DNA from: an uncultured Lachnospiraceae bacterium
Lineage (GTDB): Bacteria > Bacillota > Clostridia > Lachnospirales > Lachnospiraceae
Reading direction: 5' to 3'
Length of the DNA: 64,000 bases
Assembly: GCA_910579425.1 (NCBI GenBank)
Contig: CAJTVL010000016.1
Coordinates: forward strand, 1-64,000
The notes under the pieces are model-generated. The model had not been told where the DNA came from, searched no databases, and was given only the letters and a program-made list of their open reading frames with translations. Below are positions 51,147-60,757 of the stretch, one piece after another. The first letter of the stretch is position 1. Each line of letters opens with the position of its first letter. The position numbers and the translations under genes are program-made.

Positions 51147-52565
51147 ATGAAAAAGAAGAAACCCAATCTAATCTATGTTTTTGCGGATCAGCTCCGTTAT
51201 TTCAGCTTAGGGTATGCAGGGGATAAGAGGGCGCTGACTCCCAATATCGACAGGCTGTGTGCCGAGAGCACGGATTTATGCCAGGCTGTCTCCGGGCACC
51301 CTGTCTGCGCCCCCTATAGGGCATCCCTTCTGACAGGGAAATATACCACCAGCACAGGGATGGTGATTAATGAAATCCGCATGAATACCAATCATCACAC
51401 CTTTGCGGATGTGTTGGACGAAAACGGATACGAGACCGCTTATATTGGGAAATGGCACATGTATGCGGCCCAGCTTGGGAATCATTATGACCCCAAAAAC
51501 TCCTATGTCCCCAAGGGCAGGGACAGGCTGGGCTTTGACGATTATTTTGCAGGCTATAATTTCCGGCATGAATATGGGGTGGGAACGGCCTATTATCATT
51601 TGGACAGCCCGGAAAAAATCTACTACGATCAGTATGAGCCAAACGCCCAGGTGGATATGGCGATCGAGCAGATAAAGCGCTTATCGGAGGGGGAAAAGCC
51701 CTTTGCCCTGTTTTTGTCCATCGGGACGCCCCACGATCCCTGGGTGGCGGAGAATGTGCCGCCTGAATATCTGGAGAGGTTTGCGGGGACTGACTTTGAG
51801 CTTCCGCCCAATTACCTGCCGGATAACGACCCCCATGCGGACGAGTGGGCCAGGCTTTCCCAAAAGGAGAGAGGCGAGCTGACAGAGTGGGTGCGGGTTT
51901 ACTATGCCATGACAGCCAATTTGGACGACAATATCGGAAGATTGATGGAAGCGATCAAGAAAATGGGGCTGGAGGAGGATTCGATTATCGTCTTTACCTC
52001 CGACCACGGGGAGCTCTTTGGCGCCCACGGCAGAAGGGCCAAAAATATTTTTTATGAGGAAGCGGTGAGAGTGCCTTTCCTGGTGAGGTGGAAGGGCGAG
52101 CTTTCGGAGGGCGTAAAGAGGGACTTTGTTTTCAATACGGTGGACATTATGCCCAGCTTTTTAACCCTGATGGGATTGCCTGTGCCAGAGGAGACAGAGG
52201 GAAAAGACCTTTCGCAGTGCATCCGGGGGCAGGCGGATACGCAGGAGGGTGCACTGATGATGTGTACCGGCCCCACGGCGGTCTTCGGGGACGGAAACGA
52301 GTGGCGCGCCTACCGCACCAGGGAGTTTACCTATGCGGTGTTTAAGGCGGACGGCATGGAGCTGCTGTTTGACAATCAGAAGGATCCTTATCAGATGCAC
52401 AACCTCGTAGGCGACCCGGCTTATGGACAGGTCATGGCGGATTTAAAGTCCAGGATGTATGCCGAAATGGAGAGAATCAACGACCATTTTGAAAATAACA
52501 CCTATTATGAAAAGAACTGGGTGGAAAACCGGCTGATCAAAAGGACGGCCACGCTGAAAGGATGA
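51147..52565 (+). CDS. Sulfatase (alkaline-phosphatase superfamily)
   Basis: 472 residues. Metal site NLIYVFADQLRY at the start, the modification motif PVCAPYRASLLTGKY (Cys54, Arg58), TFADVLDENGYETAYIGKWH, and the second metal site FTSDHGELFGAHG. The consensus is C-x-(S/A/P)-x-R with Ser, Thr or Ala before Arg; here it is Tyr, a known but less common variant. The Cys must be turned into formylglycine by an anaerobic sulfatase-maturating enzyme, not present in the window. No signal peptide is seen, so it acts inside on imported sulfated sugars. It is 4 bp after the permease gene. Confidence 0.9.
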   Translation: MKKKKPNLIYVFADQLRYFSLGYAGDKRALTPNIDRLCAESTDLCQAVSGHPVCAPYRASLLTGKYTTSTGMVINEIRMNTNHHTFADVLDENGYETAYIGKWHMYAAQLGNHYDPKNSYVPKGRDRLGFDDYFAGYNFRHEYGVGTAYYHLDSPEKIYYDQYEPNAQVDMAIEQIKRLSEGEKPFALFLSIGTPHDPWVAENVPPEYLERFAGTDFELPPNYLPDNDPHADEWARLSQKERGELTEWVRVYYAMTANLDDNIGRLMEAIKKMGLEEDSIIVFTSDHGELFGAHGRRAKNIFYEEAVRVPFLVRWKGELSEGVKRDFVFNTVDIMPSFLTLMGLPVPEETEGKDLSQCIRGQADTQEGALMMCTGPTAVFGDGNEWRAYRTREFTYAVFKADGMELLFDNQKDPYQMHNLVGDPAYGQVMADLKSRMYAEMERINDHFENNTYYEKNWVENRLIKRTATLKG

Positions 52566-52569
52566 TGAC

Positions 52570-53400
52570 TCAGCGGTACCCGGAGGGGGAGACGCCGTAC
52601 CATTTCCTGAAAAAACCGGAAAAGTGATGGTAGTCCGAAAAGCCCAACTGCTCGGAGATTTCCTGGATGGAGAGGGTGGTACATTTCAGCAGTGTGCAGG
52701 CAAGCTCCCCCTTTTGGGTCAGATAGTAATGATAGGGCGTGACGCCGTAAGTCTCTTTAAAGAGATGGATGGCCCGGGAACGGGACAAATGTACGTGACC
52801 CGCCATATCGTCGATGGAAAGGGGAAGGGTTAAATTCTGTTCAATGAAATTTTTGAGAGCCAGAGCCTGGGACGGGCTTTGGCTCTGCTGTCCCATAAAC
52901 AGGGACAATGCCTGAATATGTTGATGCAGCAAAAGAGCCAGCTCCTGGGTGCACCCGGCCGGTTCTTTTTTCATGGCAAGAAAGATCGCCCTCAGGTGAG
53001 TTTCATCGCCGAAGGAAGGGATTTTTACCAGGCCGTCCAGTCCGTAATCGGTGAGCAGATGGCGCACAAGGCTCCCGCTTACATTGAACCAGATCTTTTT
53101 CCAGGGATTTTTGGGATCGGAAAAATAGTGATGAAATTCCCCTTCGCGGAGCACATAGGCGTCCCCTTTTTCCAGGGTAAGCAATTTTTCCCCCTGCCGG
53201 ACATAGCCTTTTCCGTCCAACACATATTCAAAGACATGGCATTCCCCACTGCTGCGTTTAATTTCATAGGAAGGATTGGGCCAGGTGATGCCGGACAAAA
53301 GAGGGGAAAAGCCGGGGCCTCCCTGTCCCGTGTAGAGGGCGAATTCTTCTTTTGGGGTGTTCCCTTTGGGAAAAGGGTGAAAATCAGATGTTTCTGCCAT
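52570..53400 (-). CDS. AraC-family transcriptional regulator
   Basis: 276 residues: a cupin-type N-terminal domain (about 30-140; VRQGEKLLTLEKGDAYVLRE, then YFSDPKNPWKKIWFNVSGSL) and two helix-turn-helix units (LSIDDMAGHVHLSRSRAIHL; SIQEISEQLGFSDYHHFSGF). It is on the opposite strand, inside an otherwise co-directional operon, divergent from the GH2 gene. That places it to control GH2 and the following genes in response to a released sugar. AAAGGAGAGG precedes the ATG. Confidence 0.9.
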   Translation of the reverse strand: MAETSDFHPFPKGNTPKEEFALYTGQGGPGFSPLLSGITWPNPSYEIKRSSGECHVFEYVLDGKGYVRQGEKLLTLEKGDAYVLREGEFHHYFSDPKNPWKKIWFNVSGSLVRHLLTDYGLDGLVKIPSFGDETHLRAIFLAMKKEPAGCTQELALLLHQHIQALSLFMGQQSQSPSQALALKNFIEQNLTLPLSIDDMAGHVHLSRSRAIHLFKETYGVTPYHYYLTQKGELACTLLKCTTLSIQEISEQLGFSDYHHFSGFFRKWYGVSPSGYR

Positions 53401-53554
53401 GACGGCCTCTCCTTTGGGATTAAGATAGCACTAATTGATACATATTCAGGCATTTTTTCCATGTTTTTTTCTGAAAAACAACGTTATAATGTACCTAACA
53501 TAAATTTATCATAAAATGATTTTACAGGCAAGTGACAAGAAGGAGGAACAGACA

Positions 53555-55270
53555 ATGGGGGTAATACCAAGACCAGAGCATCCGCAGCCTCAGATGGTGA
53601 GGAAGAGCTGGATGAATTTAAACGGAGAGTGGGACTTTTGCTTTGATTTCGGAAACAGCGGCATTGACCGGAAATTTTATGAGAGGACAGAGCTGGATCA
53701 GAAAATTGTGGTTCCTTTCTGCCCCGAGAGCAGCTTAAGCGGGATCGGTTATAAAGATTTTATGCGTGCGGTGTGGTATCACCGGACGATAACCATCGCA
53801 AAGGAGCAGTTAAACGGCAGGATTCTTCTGCATTTCGGCGCAGTGGACTATGAGTGCCGGGTGTGGGTGAACGGCATTGAGGCCGGCAGGCACAAAGGCG
53901 GCTATACCTCCTTTTGTATGGACATTACGGAGCTGGTAAAAGAGGGGGAAAACCACCTCAGCGTCTATGCCGGGGACGATACGGGAAGCGGCAGACAGCC
54001 TAGGGGAAAGCAGAGCAGTCTTTATTACTCTCATGGCTGTGACTATACCCGCACCACCGGGATCTGGCAGACGGTGTGGCTGGAGTTTGTGCCCGAGAGC
54101 TATATTGAAAGAGTACAGTATTATCCCAATATTGGGGAAGGGACGCTGACCGTGAAAGCCCTGACGAAGGGAGGCGGCGAGCTGAGCGCCAAAGCATTCT
54201 ATGAGGGGAAGGAGTGCGGCAGCGCCGCAGCAAAGACAAGCCCCGGCGGGACGGTGCTCACCCTTTCTCTCAGTGAACTGCATTTATGGGAGGCCGGGGA
54301 AGGAAGGCTATATGATCTTGTGCTTACCTTTGGGGAGGACCAGGTCAAAAGTTATTTCGGTATGCGCGAGGTTCAGATTCAGGGCGAGAAGGTGCTGATC
54401 AACGGAAAGTCCGTGTTCCAGAGGCTGGTGCTGGATCAGGGCTTTTATCCGGACGGCATTTACACCGCGCCGGATACGGAGGCGCTGAAGCGGGACATTG
54501 AGCTGTCCATGGCGGCAGGCTTTAACGGCGCACGTCTCCACGAGAAGGTATTTGAGCCCAGATTCTTATATTACTGCGATAAGCTTGGATACCTGGTGTG
54601 GGGAGAGCAGGCAAACTGGGGAATGGATTTCAGCGCGCCTCAGGGTCTTAAATATTTCCTGCCAGAGTGGATGGAAGCCGTGGAGAGAGATTTCAACCAT
54701 CCCGCCATCATTGGATGGTGCCCCTTTAACGAAACCTGGGATTATGAGGGACGGGCTCAGGATGACGAGCTTTTGGAGATTGTCTACCGAATGACCAAGC
54801 TTTACGATACCACAAGGCCCTGCATTGATACCAGCGGCAATTTCCATGTAAAGACAGATATTTATGACCTGCACGATTATGAACAGGATCCGAAGGTGTT
54901 TGCCTCCCATTATCAGGAGTTTGCAGACGGCGGAGAGCTTCGGGATACCCATCCCAAGAGACAGACGCCGGTGAAAGGGGTTCCGGTTTTTATCAGCGAG
55001 TACGGCGGCATCAAGTGGGACGTGGAAAACAGCAACGAACAGAGCTGGGGATACGGCCGGGGGCCGGAGACGGAGGAGGCCTTTATCCGGAGATACAAAG
55101 GACTGACCGATGCCTTGCTGGACAATCCTCATATGTTCGGATTCTGTTATACCCAGCTCTATGATGTGGAGCAGGAGGTAAACGGGCTGTATACCTACGA
55201 GAGAAAGCCCAAATTCGATATGGAGATCTTTAAAAAGATTAACGGCCGCAGGGCGGCAATCGAGGATTAA
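53555..55270 (+). CDS. Glycoside hydrolase family 2 protein
   Basis: 571 residues. Sugar-binding domain (WYHRTITIAKEQLNGRILLH, VNGIEAGRHKGGYTSF), an immunoglobulin-like domain and the TIM barrel (NGARLHEKVFEPRFLYYCDK). The acid/base is Glu393 in WCPFNETWD and the nucleophile is probably Glu482 in VFISEYGG. It lacks the C-terminal domains of LacZ-type enzymes and is close to short GH2 members (beta-galactosidase, glucuronidase or mannosidase-like), so specificity is unsure. AAGGAGGA sets the start at 53555. No signal peptide. Confidence 0.9.
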   Translation: MGVIPRPEHPQPQMVRKSWMNLNGEWDFCFDFGNSGIDRKFYERTELDQKIVVPFCPESSLSGIGYKDFMRAVWYHRTITIAKEQLNGRILLHFGAVDYECRVWVNGIEAGRHKGGYTSFCMDITELVKEGENHLSVYAGDDTGSGRQPRGKQSSLYYSHGCDYTRTTGIWQTVWLEFVPESYIERVQYYPNIGEGTLTVKALTKGGGELSAKAFYEGKECGSAAAKTSPGGTVLTLSLSELHLWEAGEGRLYDLVLTFGEDQVKSYFGMREVQIQGEKVLINGKSVFQRLVLDQGFYPDGIYTAPDTEALKRDIELSMAAGFNGARLHEKVFEPRFLYYCDKLGYLVWGEQANWGMDFSAPQGLKYFLPEWMEAVERDFNHPAIIGWCPFNETWDYEGRAQDDELLEIVYRMTKLYDTTRPCIDTSGNFHVKTDIYDLHDYEQDPKVFASHYQEFADGGELRDTHPKRQTPVKGVPVFISEYGGIKWDVENSNEQSWGYGRGPETEEAFIRRYKGLTDALLDNPHMFGFCYTQLYDVEQEVNGLYTYERKPKFDMEIFKKINGRRAAIED

Positions 55271-55276
55271 GAACAG

Positions 55277-55311
55277 ACAGGCCGGGCCGGGATGCTTCGC
55301 GGGCCGGCCTG
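55277..55311 (+). repeat. GC-rich hairpin between the GH2 and DUF4965 genes
   Basis: CAGGCCGGGCCG pairs imperfectly with CGGGCCGGCCTG. No T run follows. An mRNA-stabilising or partly terminating hairpin is possible. Confidence 0.45.
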
Positions 55312-55338
55312 ATTCGTATAGGAAAGGATGAGAGAACG

Positions 55339-57381
55339 ATGAAAAAAGAAAACATATGTCAGGCCGACCGCATTGCTGCCGTGCCGCTGATTACCTGCGA
55401 CCCCTATTTCAGTCTCTGGTCGGGAAGCGACTGCCTGTATGAGACGGATACCATGCACTGGACGGGTGTTATCAAAAGGATGAGAGGAGTCGCCGAGGTG
55501 GACGGCAAAACGTTTCGGTTTGCCGGGCTTGGAACGGAGGAGACTCTCCGGCAGACAAAAATGCAGGTAAATTCTACAAACACTTGTTATCATTTTGAAG
55601 GGGCGGGGATTTCACTTCAGGTGAAATTCTGGACGCCGCTGCTTTTGGATGATCCGGAGGTTTTGTCAAGGCCCTGTTCCTATGTGGATATGAAGGTTAC
55701 AGCTCTCGACGGAAAAGAACATCAGGTACAGATCAGATGGAGCTTTGACGAGGAATTTTGTTATGACGGGGAAGAATCGAAAGCAATAGGAGGCGGGTGT
55801 TATTTTTGTGAAAACCGTCAGCTTGCATGGATGGGACAGCGCAGACAGACGCCATTGGGACACAGCGGGGACGGAGTTACCATCGACTGGGGGTATCTGT
55901 ATCTTGCGGTAGAAGGGAAAGATGCTGAAAAAGCAACCGTTATTTACCGGCAGCAAAACGCAGAGGCACAGGAAGAGAGAGCCTGCCTCTCAGCAATCTT
56001 TAAACTGAAAGCAGAACCGGAAAAAGAAAGCAGGGCAACGCTTGTGGCGGCATATGACGATGTTGCGGCTATCTTTTATTTTGGACGCATGATGCCGGGA
56101 TATTGGGCGAGAAACGGAAAAACAATTGTTACCGCAATTGGGGAAGCCTTTGAGCAGAAGGAAGAGCTGAGCAGAAGATGCCGAGAATTTGACCAATTGC
56201 TGCAAAAGGATACCGAAAGCTTCGGAGCCGCCTATGCCCAAATTTGTTCGGCGGCCTACCGTCAGTCCATTGCCGCCCATAAGCTGATCGCGGATGAAGA
56301 GGGAAGGCTCATTTTCCTGTCCAAGGAATGCTTTTCCAATGGCTGCATCGGTACGGTGGATGTGACTTATCCCTCCACGCCGCTGTATTTCTGTTACCAG
56401 CCGGAGCTGGTGCGGGCAATGCTGCGCCCGGTTTTGCGTTTTGCACGTATGCCGGTGTGGAACTTTGACTTTGCCCCTCACGACGTGGGGCGTTATCCCT
56501 ATGTTTCCGGCCAGGTGTACGGGCTTGAGAAGGAGCAGAGGGCTTATGCGGAAATGAGCCTGGAACAGGAGCAGGGACAGGTATTTCCCATGTTTTATCA
56601 GATGCCCGGGGAGGCGGCGCCTTACGGTTTAAAAGATCAAATGCCTGTGGAGGAGAGCGGAAATATGCTGATTCTGGCGGCGGCGCTGGTAAAGCTGGAA
56701 CCGGAAAAGGGAAGGGATGTCACCCTGGAAAGCATGGATTTGTATGAGAAATGGGTGAAGTATCTGTTGGAGTACGGGAGCGACCCGGGAGAGCAGCTTT
56801 GTACGGATGATTTTGCGGGACACCTGGCTCATAACGTGAATCTTGCCGTCAAGGCAATTATGGGCGTGGAATCTTACGGGATTCTGCTTCGCGCGGCAGG
56901 AAGAGAAGAGGAGGCAGACCGGTTCCATCAAAAGGCAGTTCAGATGGCCGGGGATGTGTATGAGAGATCAAAAGCGCAGGATCACACCAAACTGACCTTT
57001 GACGGCCCGGACGAGAGCTGGAGCCTGAAATATAACGCGGTATGGGATCTGCTCTTTGGGTCAGGGCTGTGGCCAGAGTGCTTTTATGAGCAGGAGCTTT
57101 CTTATTATGAAGGGAGGCAAAATGACTATGGAGTCCCTTTAGACTCCCGCAATACCTACACAAAAAGCGACTGGATTATGTGGTGTGCGGCTATGTGGGA
57201 CCAGCCTGAGAAAGTGGAGCTGTTTGCGGAGAGAATTTTGAGGTTCTTAAAAGAGAGCCCCGACCGCGTTCCTTTTTCGGACTGGTATGACACGGTGAGC
57301 AGTAAGCAGATCGGCTTCCAGAACAGAACCGTTCAGGGCGGACTATTTATGCCGCTGCTGCATAAAAAACAATTGCTCTGA
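55339..57381 (+). CDS. DUF4964/DUF5127/DUF4965/DUF1793 family protein (glutaminase-A-like)
   Basis: 680 residues. The N-terminal opening AVPLITCDPYFSLWSGSDCL, then TMHWTGVIKRM, is that of DUF4964; DUF5127 follows; then PSTPLYFCYQPELVRAMLRP and FAPHDVGRYPYVSGQVY, and the (alpha/alpha)6-type end (CTDDFAGHLAHNVNLAVKAI, KYNAVWDLLFGSGLWP, SDWIMWCAAM). Some fungal members were named glutaminase A; bacterial ones sit in glycan loci and are probably glycoside hydrolases. Here the neighbours support a glycan role. RBS AGGAAAGGA. Confidence 0.82.
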   Translation: MKKENICQADRIAAVPLITCDPYFSLWSGSDCLYETDTMHWTGVIKRMRGVAEVDGKTFRFAGLGTEETLRQTKMQVNSTNTCYHFEGAGISLQVKFWTPLLLDDPEVLSRPCSYVDMKVTALDGKEHQVQIRWSFDEEFCYDGEESKAIGGGCYFCENRQLAWMGQRRQTPLGHSGDGVTIDWGYLYLAVEGKDAEKATVIYRQQNAEAQEERACLSAIFKLKAEPEKESRATLVAAYDDVAAIFYFGRMMPGYWARNGKTIVTAIGEAFEQKEELSRRCREFDQLLQKDTESFGAAYAQICSAAYRQSIAAHKLIADEEGRLIFLSKECFSNGCIGTVDVTYPSTPLYFCYQPELVRAMLRPVLRFARMPVWNFDFAPHDVGRYPYVSGQVYGLEKEQRAYAEMSLEQEQGQVFPMFYQMPGEAAPYGLKDQMPVEESGNMLILAAALVKLEPEKGRDVTLESMDLYEKWVKYLLEYGSDPGEQLCTDDFAGHLAHNVNLAVKAIMGVESYGILLRAAGREEEADRFHQKAVQMAGDVYERSKAQDHTKLTFDGPDESWSLKYNAVWDLLFGSGLWPECFYEQELSYYEGRQNDYGVPLDSRNTYTKSDWIMWCAAMWDQPEKVELFAERILRFLKESPDRVPFSDWYDTVSSKQIGFQNRTVQGGLFMPLLHKKQLL

Positions 57382-57465
57382 TGGCAGTCTTGAATACACC
57401 CCCAAAATAAGTTATGATAGAAGAGATAGTTTAAAGAGAATCTCAGGCGTACAGGGGGTAAAGGA

Positions 57466-60033
57466 ATGCACGAGCGTGAAAAAGAGACGATAACCCTGCA
57501 TTTAATCATCAGGCTTTTTCTGATACTGGTTCTTTGTGCCGCAATCTTTGGTTTTTCTGCTTATTTGAGCAACAGGCAGAGCGGGAAGACGATTGAAACC
57601 GTCGGCGATCTTTATATGCACAGTATGAGTGAGGAAATGGCTTTTCACGTGGAAACCGTCATCAATCTGTATCTTGGTCAGTTGGAAGCCGTTATGGTTG
57701 ATATAGAAAAAAGCGACTTGAAGGATTGGGGAGATGAGGAGCTGAAAGAAAAGCTGACGGATACTGCCCAGGCATATGATTTTGATTATCTGGCGCTTTA
57801 TTCTACGGAGGGGGAGGTGCAGATTCTTTATGGCAGCGCCGTAACCCTGGAGGAGGAGGCCCGGGTATTTCTTTCCGATTTGAAGAGGGGAGAAAAAAAG
57901 GTAACCTCGGGGACGGATGTGACCGGAAAAAAAATGATTTTAATAGGGGATCCGGCTCCCTTTCAGGAAGGGGGAGAAGGATCCCCCATGGCTCTTGTGG
58001 CCGGTTTTGAGGAAGAAAAAATAGCGGAGATCTTATCCCTTGGAAACTCTGATTCCCCGGTATATTCCCATATTATTTCCATAGACGGCAGTTCCATGAT
58101 CCGCAGCGGCGAGGCGGTGCGGGATAATTATTTCCAGAGACTTTATGACGAGATTACCGGTGAGGAAGAAAAATATGTGGAAGAGTTAAGGACAGCCATG
58201 GGGGAAAACGGACACTATTCAAAGGTGTTTATGGTGGACGGGGAGCGCTGTCATCTGCATTGTACCAGGCTTAAATATACAGAATGGTTTTTGATTGTGA
58301 TCATGCCCTACAGCTCTTTGGATGCGGCAATTTCCGAGTTGAGCGGGAATTTGCTGCTGATCTCTTTCGGCGGTTTTGCGATTATTTTAGCGGCGCTTTT
58401 ATGGACCTTCCGATCCTATTTTAAAGAAATCAGGCGTCAGATGGACGAGTTGGATAAGGTGCGTCAGGAGGCGGTGGAGGCAAACAGGTCTAAAAGTGAA
58501 TTTCTCTCCAATATGAGCCATGACATTCGCACGCCCATGAATGCGGTGGTGGGGATGACAGCCATTGCGCAGGCCAATATTGACGACAAGGAGCAGGTCC
58601 AAAACTGTCTGAAAAAGATTGCTCTTTCCGGCAGGCATCTTTTGGGATTGATCAATGATGTGCTTGATATGTCCAAAATTGAGAGCGGAAAGCTTACGCT
58701 TTCCATAGATCAGGTTTCTCTGCGTGAAGTCATGGATGGGCTTGTGAACATGATGAAACCTCAGGTAAATGCCAGAAAGCAGAACTTTGAGGTAATCATC
58801 CGGAACATTTCTACCGAGGACGTCTGCTGCGACAGTGTCCGGCTCAATCAGGTGCTCATTAATCTGCTGGGAAATTCCGTAAAGTTCACGCCGGATGGCG
58901 GTCATATCCGGATGACGATGTATGAGGAGGAGTCTTTAAAGGGAGAAGATTATATCCGGGTCCACTTTTTGGTGGAGGATACCGGCATCGGCATGGCGCC
59001 GGAATTTATAGAAAAGATTTTTGAATCCTTTACCCGGGCGGATGCGAAGCGCGTGCATAAAACAGAAGGCAGCGGACTGGGGATGGCGATCACGAAATAT
59101 ATTATCGATGCCATGGGCGGAACCATTGATGTTAAAAGCGAGCTGGAAAAAGGGAGCTGTTTTCATGTAACGCTGGATTTGAAAAAGGCCCGGGTTCAGG
59201 AAACAGATATGGTTTTGCCGAATGTCAGAATGCTGGTGGTGGATGATGATGCCCAGCTTTGTGAGAACACGGCGGAGTTTTTGAAGGACATGGGCATCCA
59301 TGCGCAGTGGACTCTGGATGCGGTAAGCGCTCTGGCCATGATTGCAGAGCAGTATGAAAAGAAGGAAGAATATCAGATTATTCTCTCTGACTGGAAACTT
59401 CCCGGCACGGACGGGATTTCCCTTGCGAAAGAGATTCGTCGCCGTTATGGAGATGAGATACCGATCCTGTTGATCTCCGCCTATGATTGGAGCGAAATTA
59501 GAGAAGAGGCCCAGGGGGCCGGAATCAATGGCTATCTTCCCAAGCCTTTGTTTAAATCCACGCTTTTTTACGGCCTGAGGCCGTTTATAACGGGAGAAAA
59601 AGAATCCGCACCCAAAGAGCAGGAAACGAAAAGTGCGTATACAGATCTGACAGGCAGGCGGATTTTGGTGGCGGAGGACAATGAACTAAATTGGGAGATT
59701 GCAAGAGAATTGCTCTCCGGGCAGGGAATCGAATTAGAGTGGGCGGAGAATGGGGAGGTATGTCTTGAAAAATTCCGGCAGTCCGGGGAGGGCTTTTATG
59801 ATGCCGTATTGATGGATGTGCGGATGCCTGTTATGAACGGTTATGAAGCTACCAGGCAGATACGGGCTTTGAATCGGAAGGATGCGGCCTGCGTTCCAAT
59901 CATTGCCATGACCGCCGACGCCTTTGCCGAGGATATTAAGCGGTGTCTGGAATGCGGTATGAATGCCCATGTGGCAAAGCCCATTGATCTCAGGGAACTG
60001 ACCAGGACGCTTGGAAAGTATATTGCAGGTTGA
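57466..60033 (+). CDS. Hybrid sensor histidine kinase with two receiver domains
   Basis: 855 residues. Membrane span (about 14-33), an extracellular sensor of about 250 residues (Cache-like), second span (about 290-312), HisKA with SNMSHDIRTPMNAVVGM (His352), HATPase (LINLLGNSVKFTPDGGHI; VEDTGIGM; EGSGLGMAITKYIIDAMGG), REC1 (MLVVDDDAQL; Asp642 in SDWKLPGTDG) and REC2 (ILVAEDNELN; Asp784 in LMDVRMPVMNGYEATRQI). No DNA-binding domain, so output goes through a partner not seen here. GGGGGTAAAGGA precedes the ATG. It follows the glycan genes but has its own leader. Confidence 0.92.
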   Translation: MHEREKETITLHLIIRLFLILVLCAAIFGFSAYLSNRQSGKTIETVGDLYMHSMSEEMAFHVETVINLYLGQLEAVMVDIEKSDLKDWGDEELKEKLTDTAQAYDFDYLALYSTEGEVQILYGSAVTLEEEARVFLSDLKRGEKKVTSGTDVTGKKMILIGDPAPFQEGGEGSPMALVAGFEEEKIAEILSLGNSDSPVYSHIISIDGSSMIRSGEAVRDNYFQRLYDEITGEEEKYVEELRTAMGENGHYSKVFMVDGERCHLHCTRLKYTEWFLIVIMPYSSLDAAISELSGNLLLISFGGFAIILAALLWTFRSYFKEIRRQMDELDKVRQEAVEANRSKSEFLSNMSHDIRTPMNAVVGMTAIAQANIDDKEQVQNCLKKIALSGRHLLGLINDVLDMSKIESGKLTLSIDQVSLREVMDGLVNMMKPQVNARKQNFEVIIRNISTEDVCCDSVRLNQVLINLLGNSVKFTPDGGHIRMTMYEEESLKGEDYIRVHFLVEDTGIGMAPEFIEKIFESFTRADAKRVHKTEGSGLGMAITKYIIDAMGGTIDVKSELEKGSCFHVTLDLKKARVQETDMVLPNVRMLVVDDDAQLCENTAEFLKDMGIHAQWTLDAVSALAMIAEQYEKKEEYQIILSDWKLPGTDGISLAKEIRRRYGDEIPILLISAYDWSEIREEAQGAGINGYLPKPLFKSTLFYGLRPFITGEKESAPKEQETKSAYTDLTGRRILVAEDNELNWEIARELLSGQGIELEWAENGEVCLEKFRQSGEGFYDAVLMDVRMPVMNGYEATRQIRALNRKDAACVPIIAMTADAFAEDIKRCLECGMNAHVAKPIDLRELTRTLGKYIAG

Positions 60034-60036
60034 TTT

Positions 60037-60294
60037 ATGAAAAAACAACGTATGTCGGGCTTGGCTAGTCATCCTTATGTTAAAGAAAAAGTGATACGCA
60101 TTATTTGCGATCTGTTCATCGCCATATTTTTGCTTGGCTTTGTATTGGCGCTGCTCTGGTTTATAGGAGGCTCTTTTGAGACGGCGCCTACCATGGAACA
60201 GCAGGAGAAAGCGAGGCTTGGGGCAGGCCTGTTAATGATCTTGACGGGAATCCCTTGTATTGTGTTTGTTTGTGTGCGGCAGAAGTATAAATAA
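60037..60294 (+). CDS. Small membrane protein, 85 aa, with KKQRMSGLASHPYV start
   Basis: Two membrane spans (about residues 20-42 and 62-80) and a short outer loop (GGSFETAPTMEQQEKARLG). It begins 3 bp after the hybrid kinase stop and lacks a clear Shine-Dalgarno site, so translation is probably coupled. The first 15 residues recur at 16538 behind the TetR gene. I know no function. Size and place suggest an accessory of the kinase, which is inference. Confidence 0.55.
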   Translation: MKKQRMSGLASHPYVKEKVIRIICDLFIAIFLLGFVLALLWFIGGSFETAPTMEQQEKARLGAGLLMILTGIPCIVFVCVRQKYK

Positions 60295-60308
60295 ACACAT
60301 AAAAAGAA

Positions 60309-60344
60309 CGGAAACCCTGTCAAAATCAGGATTTCCGCTGTTTT
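60309..60344. terminator. Terminator after the hybrid-kinase operon
   Basis: CGGAAACCCTG (60309-60319) pairs with CAGGATTTCCG (60327-60337), one mismatch, then CTGTTTT on plus and TTCTTTTT on minus. It could work in both directions. Confidence 0.65.
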
Positions 60345-60757
60345 AACCAAAGCTGCTGACGGGAATCGGACACGCTAGCAAAGTGCTGAAAATTCAGTAA
60401 AATCAAGGGTTTCAGCGTTTTTCATTTGATAGGTTTTGATAGGTTACCAATCATTTGACATTTAAGTAGGTTCACAGGAAAGGAGAAGTTCTGTACATCG
60501 CAAATGAATATTTGGACACATGCATAAGTCCATGATCAGTTGTAGAAATATGATTGATAGTGGGCTTATTTTAGTGCCTGAATAGTTGATTCAATAATAA
60601 TCACACATCCGGTCTTAAAACGCCTGTATGAGCCTTACAGCGCATCACAGGGGTATTCTATAACTATCCATAGCAACTCAATCTTACATGACTTAAAACA
60701 GCGATTTCATAGCCAATAACAGATTTCAAATAGCAAATCAAAAAGGAGGTCAAATTA
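60345..60757. other. Gene-free stretch at the boundary of the AT-rich element
   Basis: No credible gene. 60352-60376 (CTGCTGACGGGAATCGGACA then CGCTA) resembles the reverse complement of a degenerate tRNA 3' end and could be an attachment-site scar. GATAGGTTTTGATAGGTTACC (60427-60447) has a short direct repeat of GATAGGTT. Composition changes to AT-rich from about 60430. Confidence 0.3.

Noticed and set aside
60352..60376. Possible tRNA gene
   Set aside because: Only a T-arm-like piece is present; no acceptor stem, D-arm or anticodon arm can be built around it.
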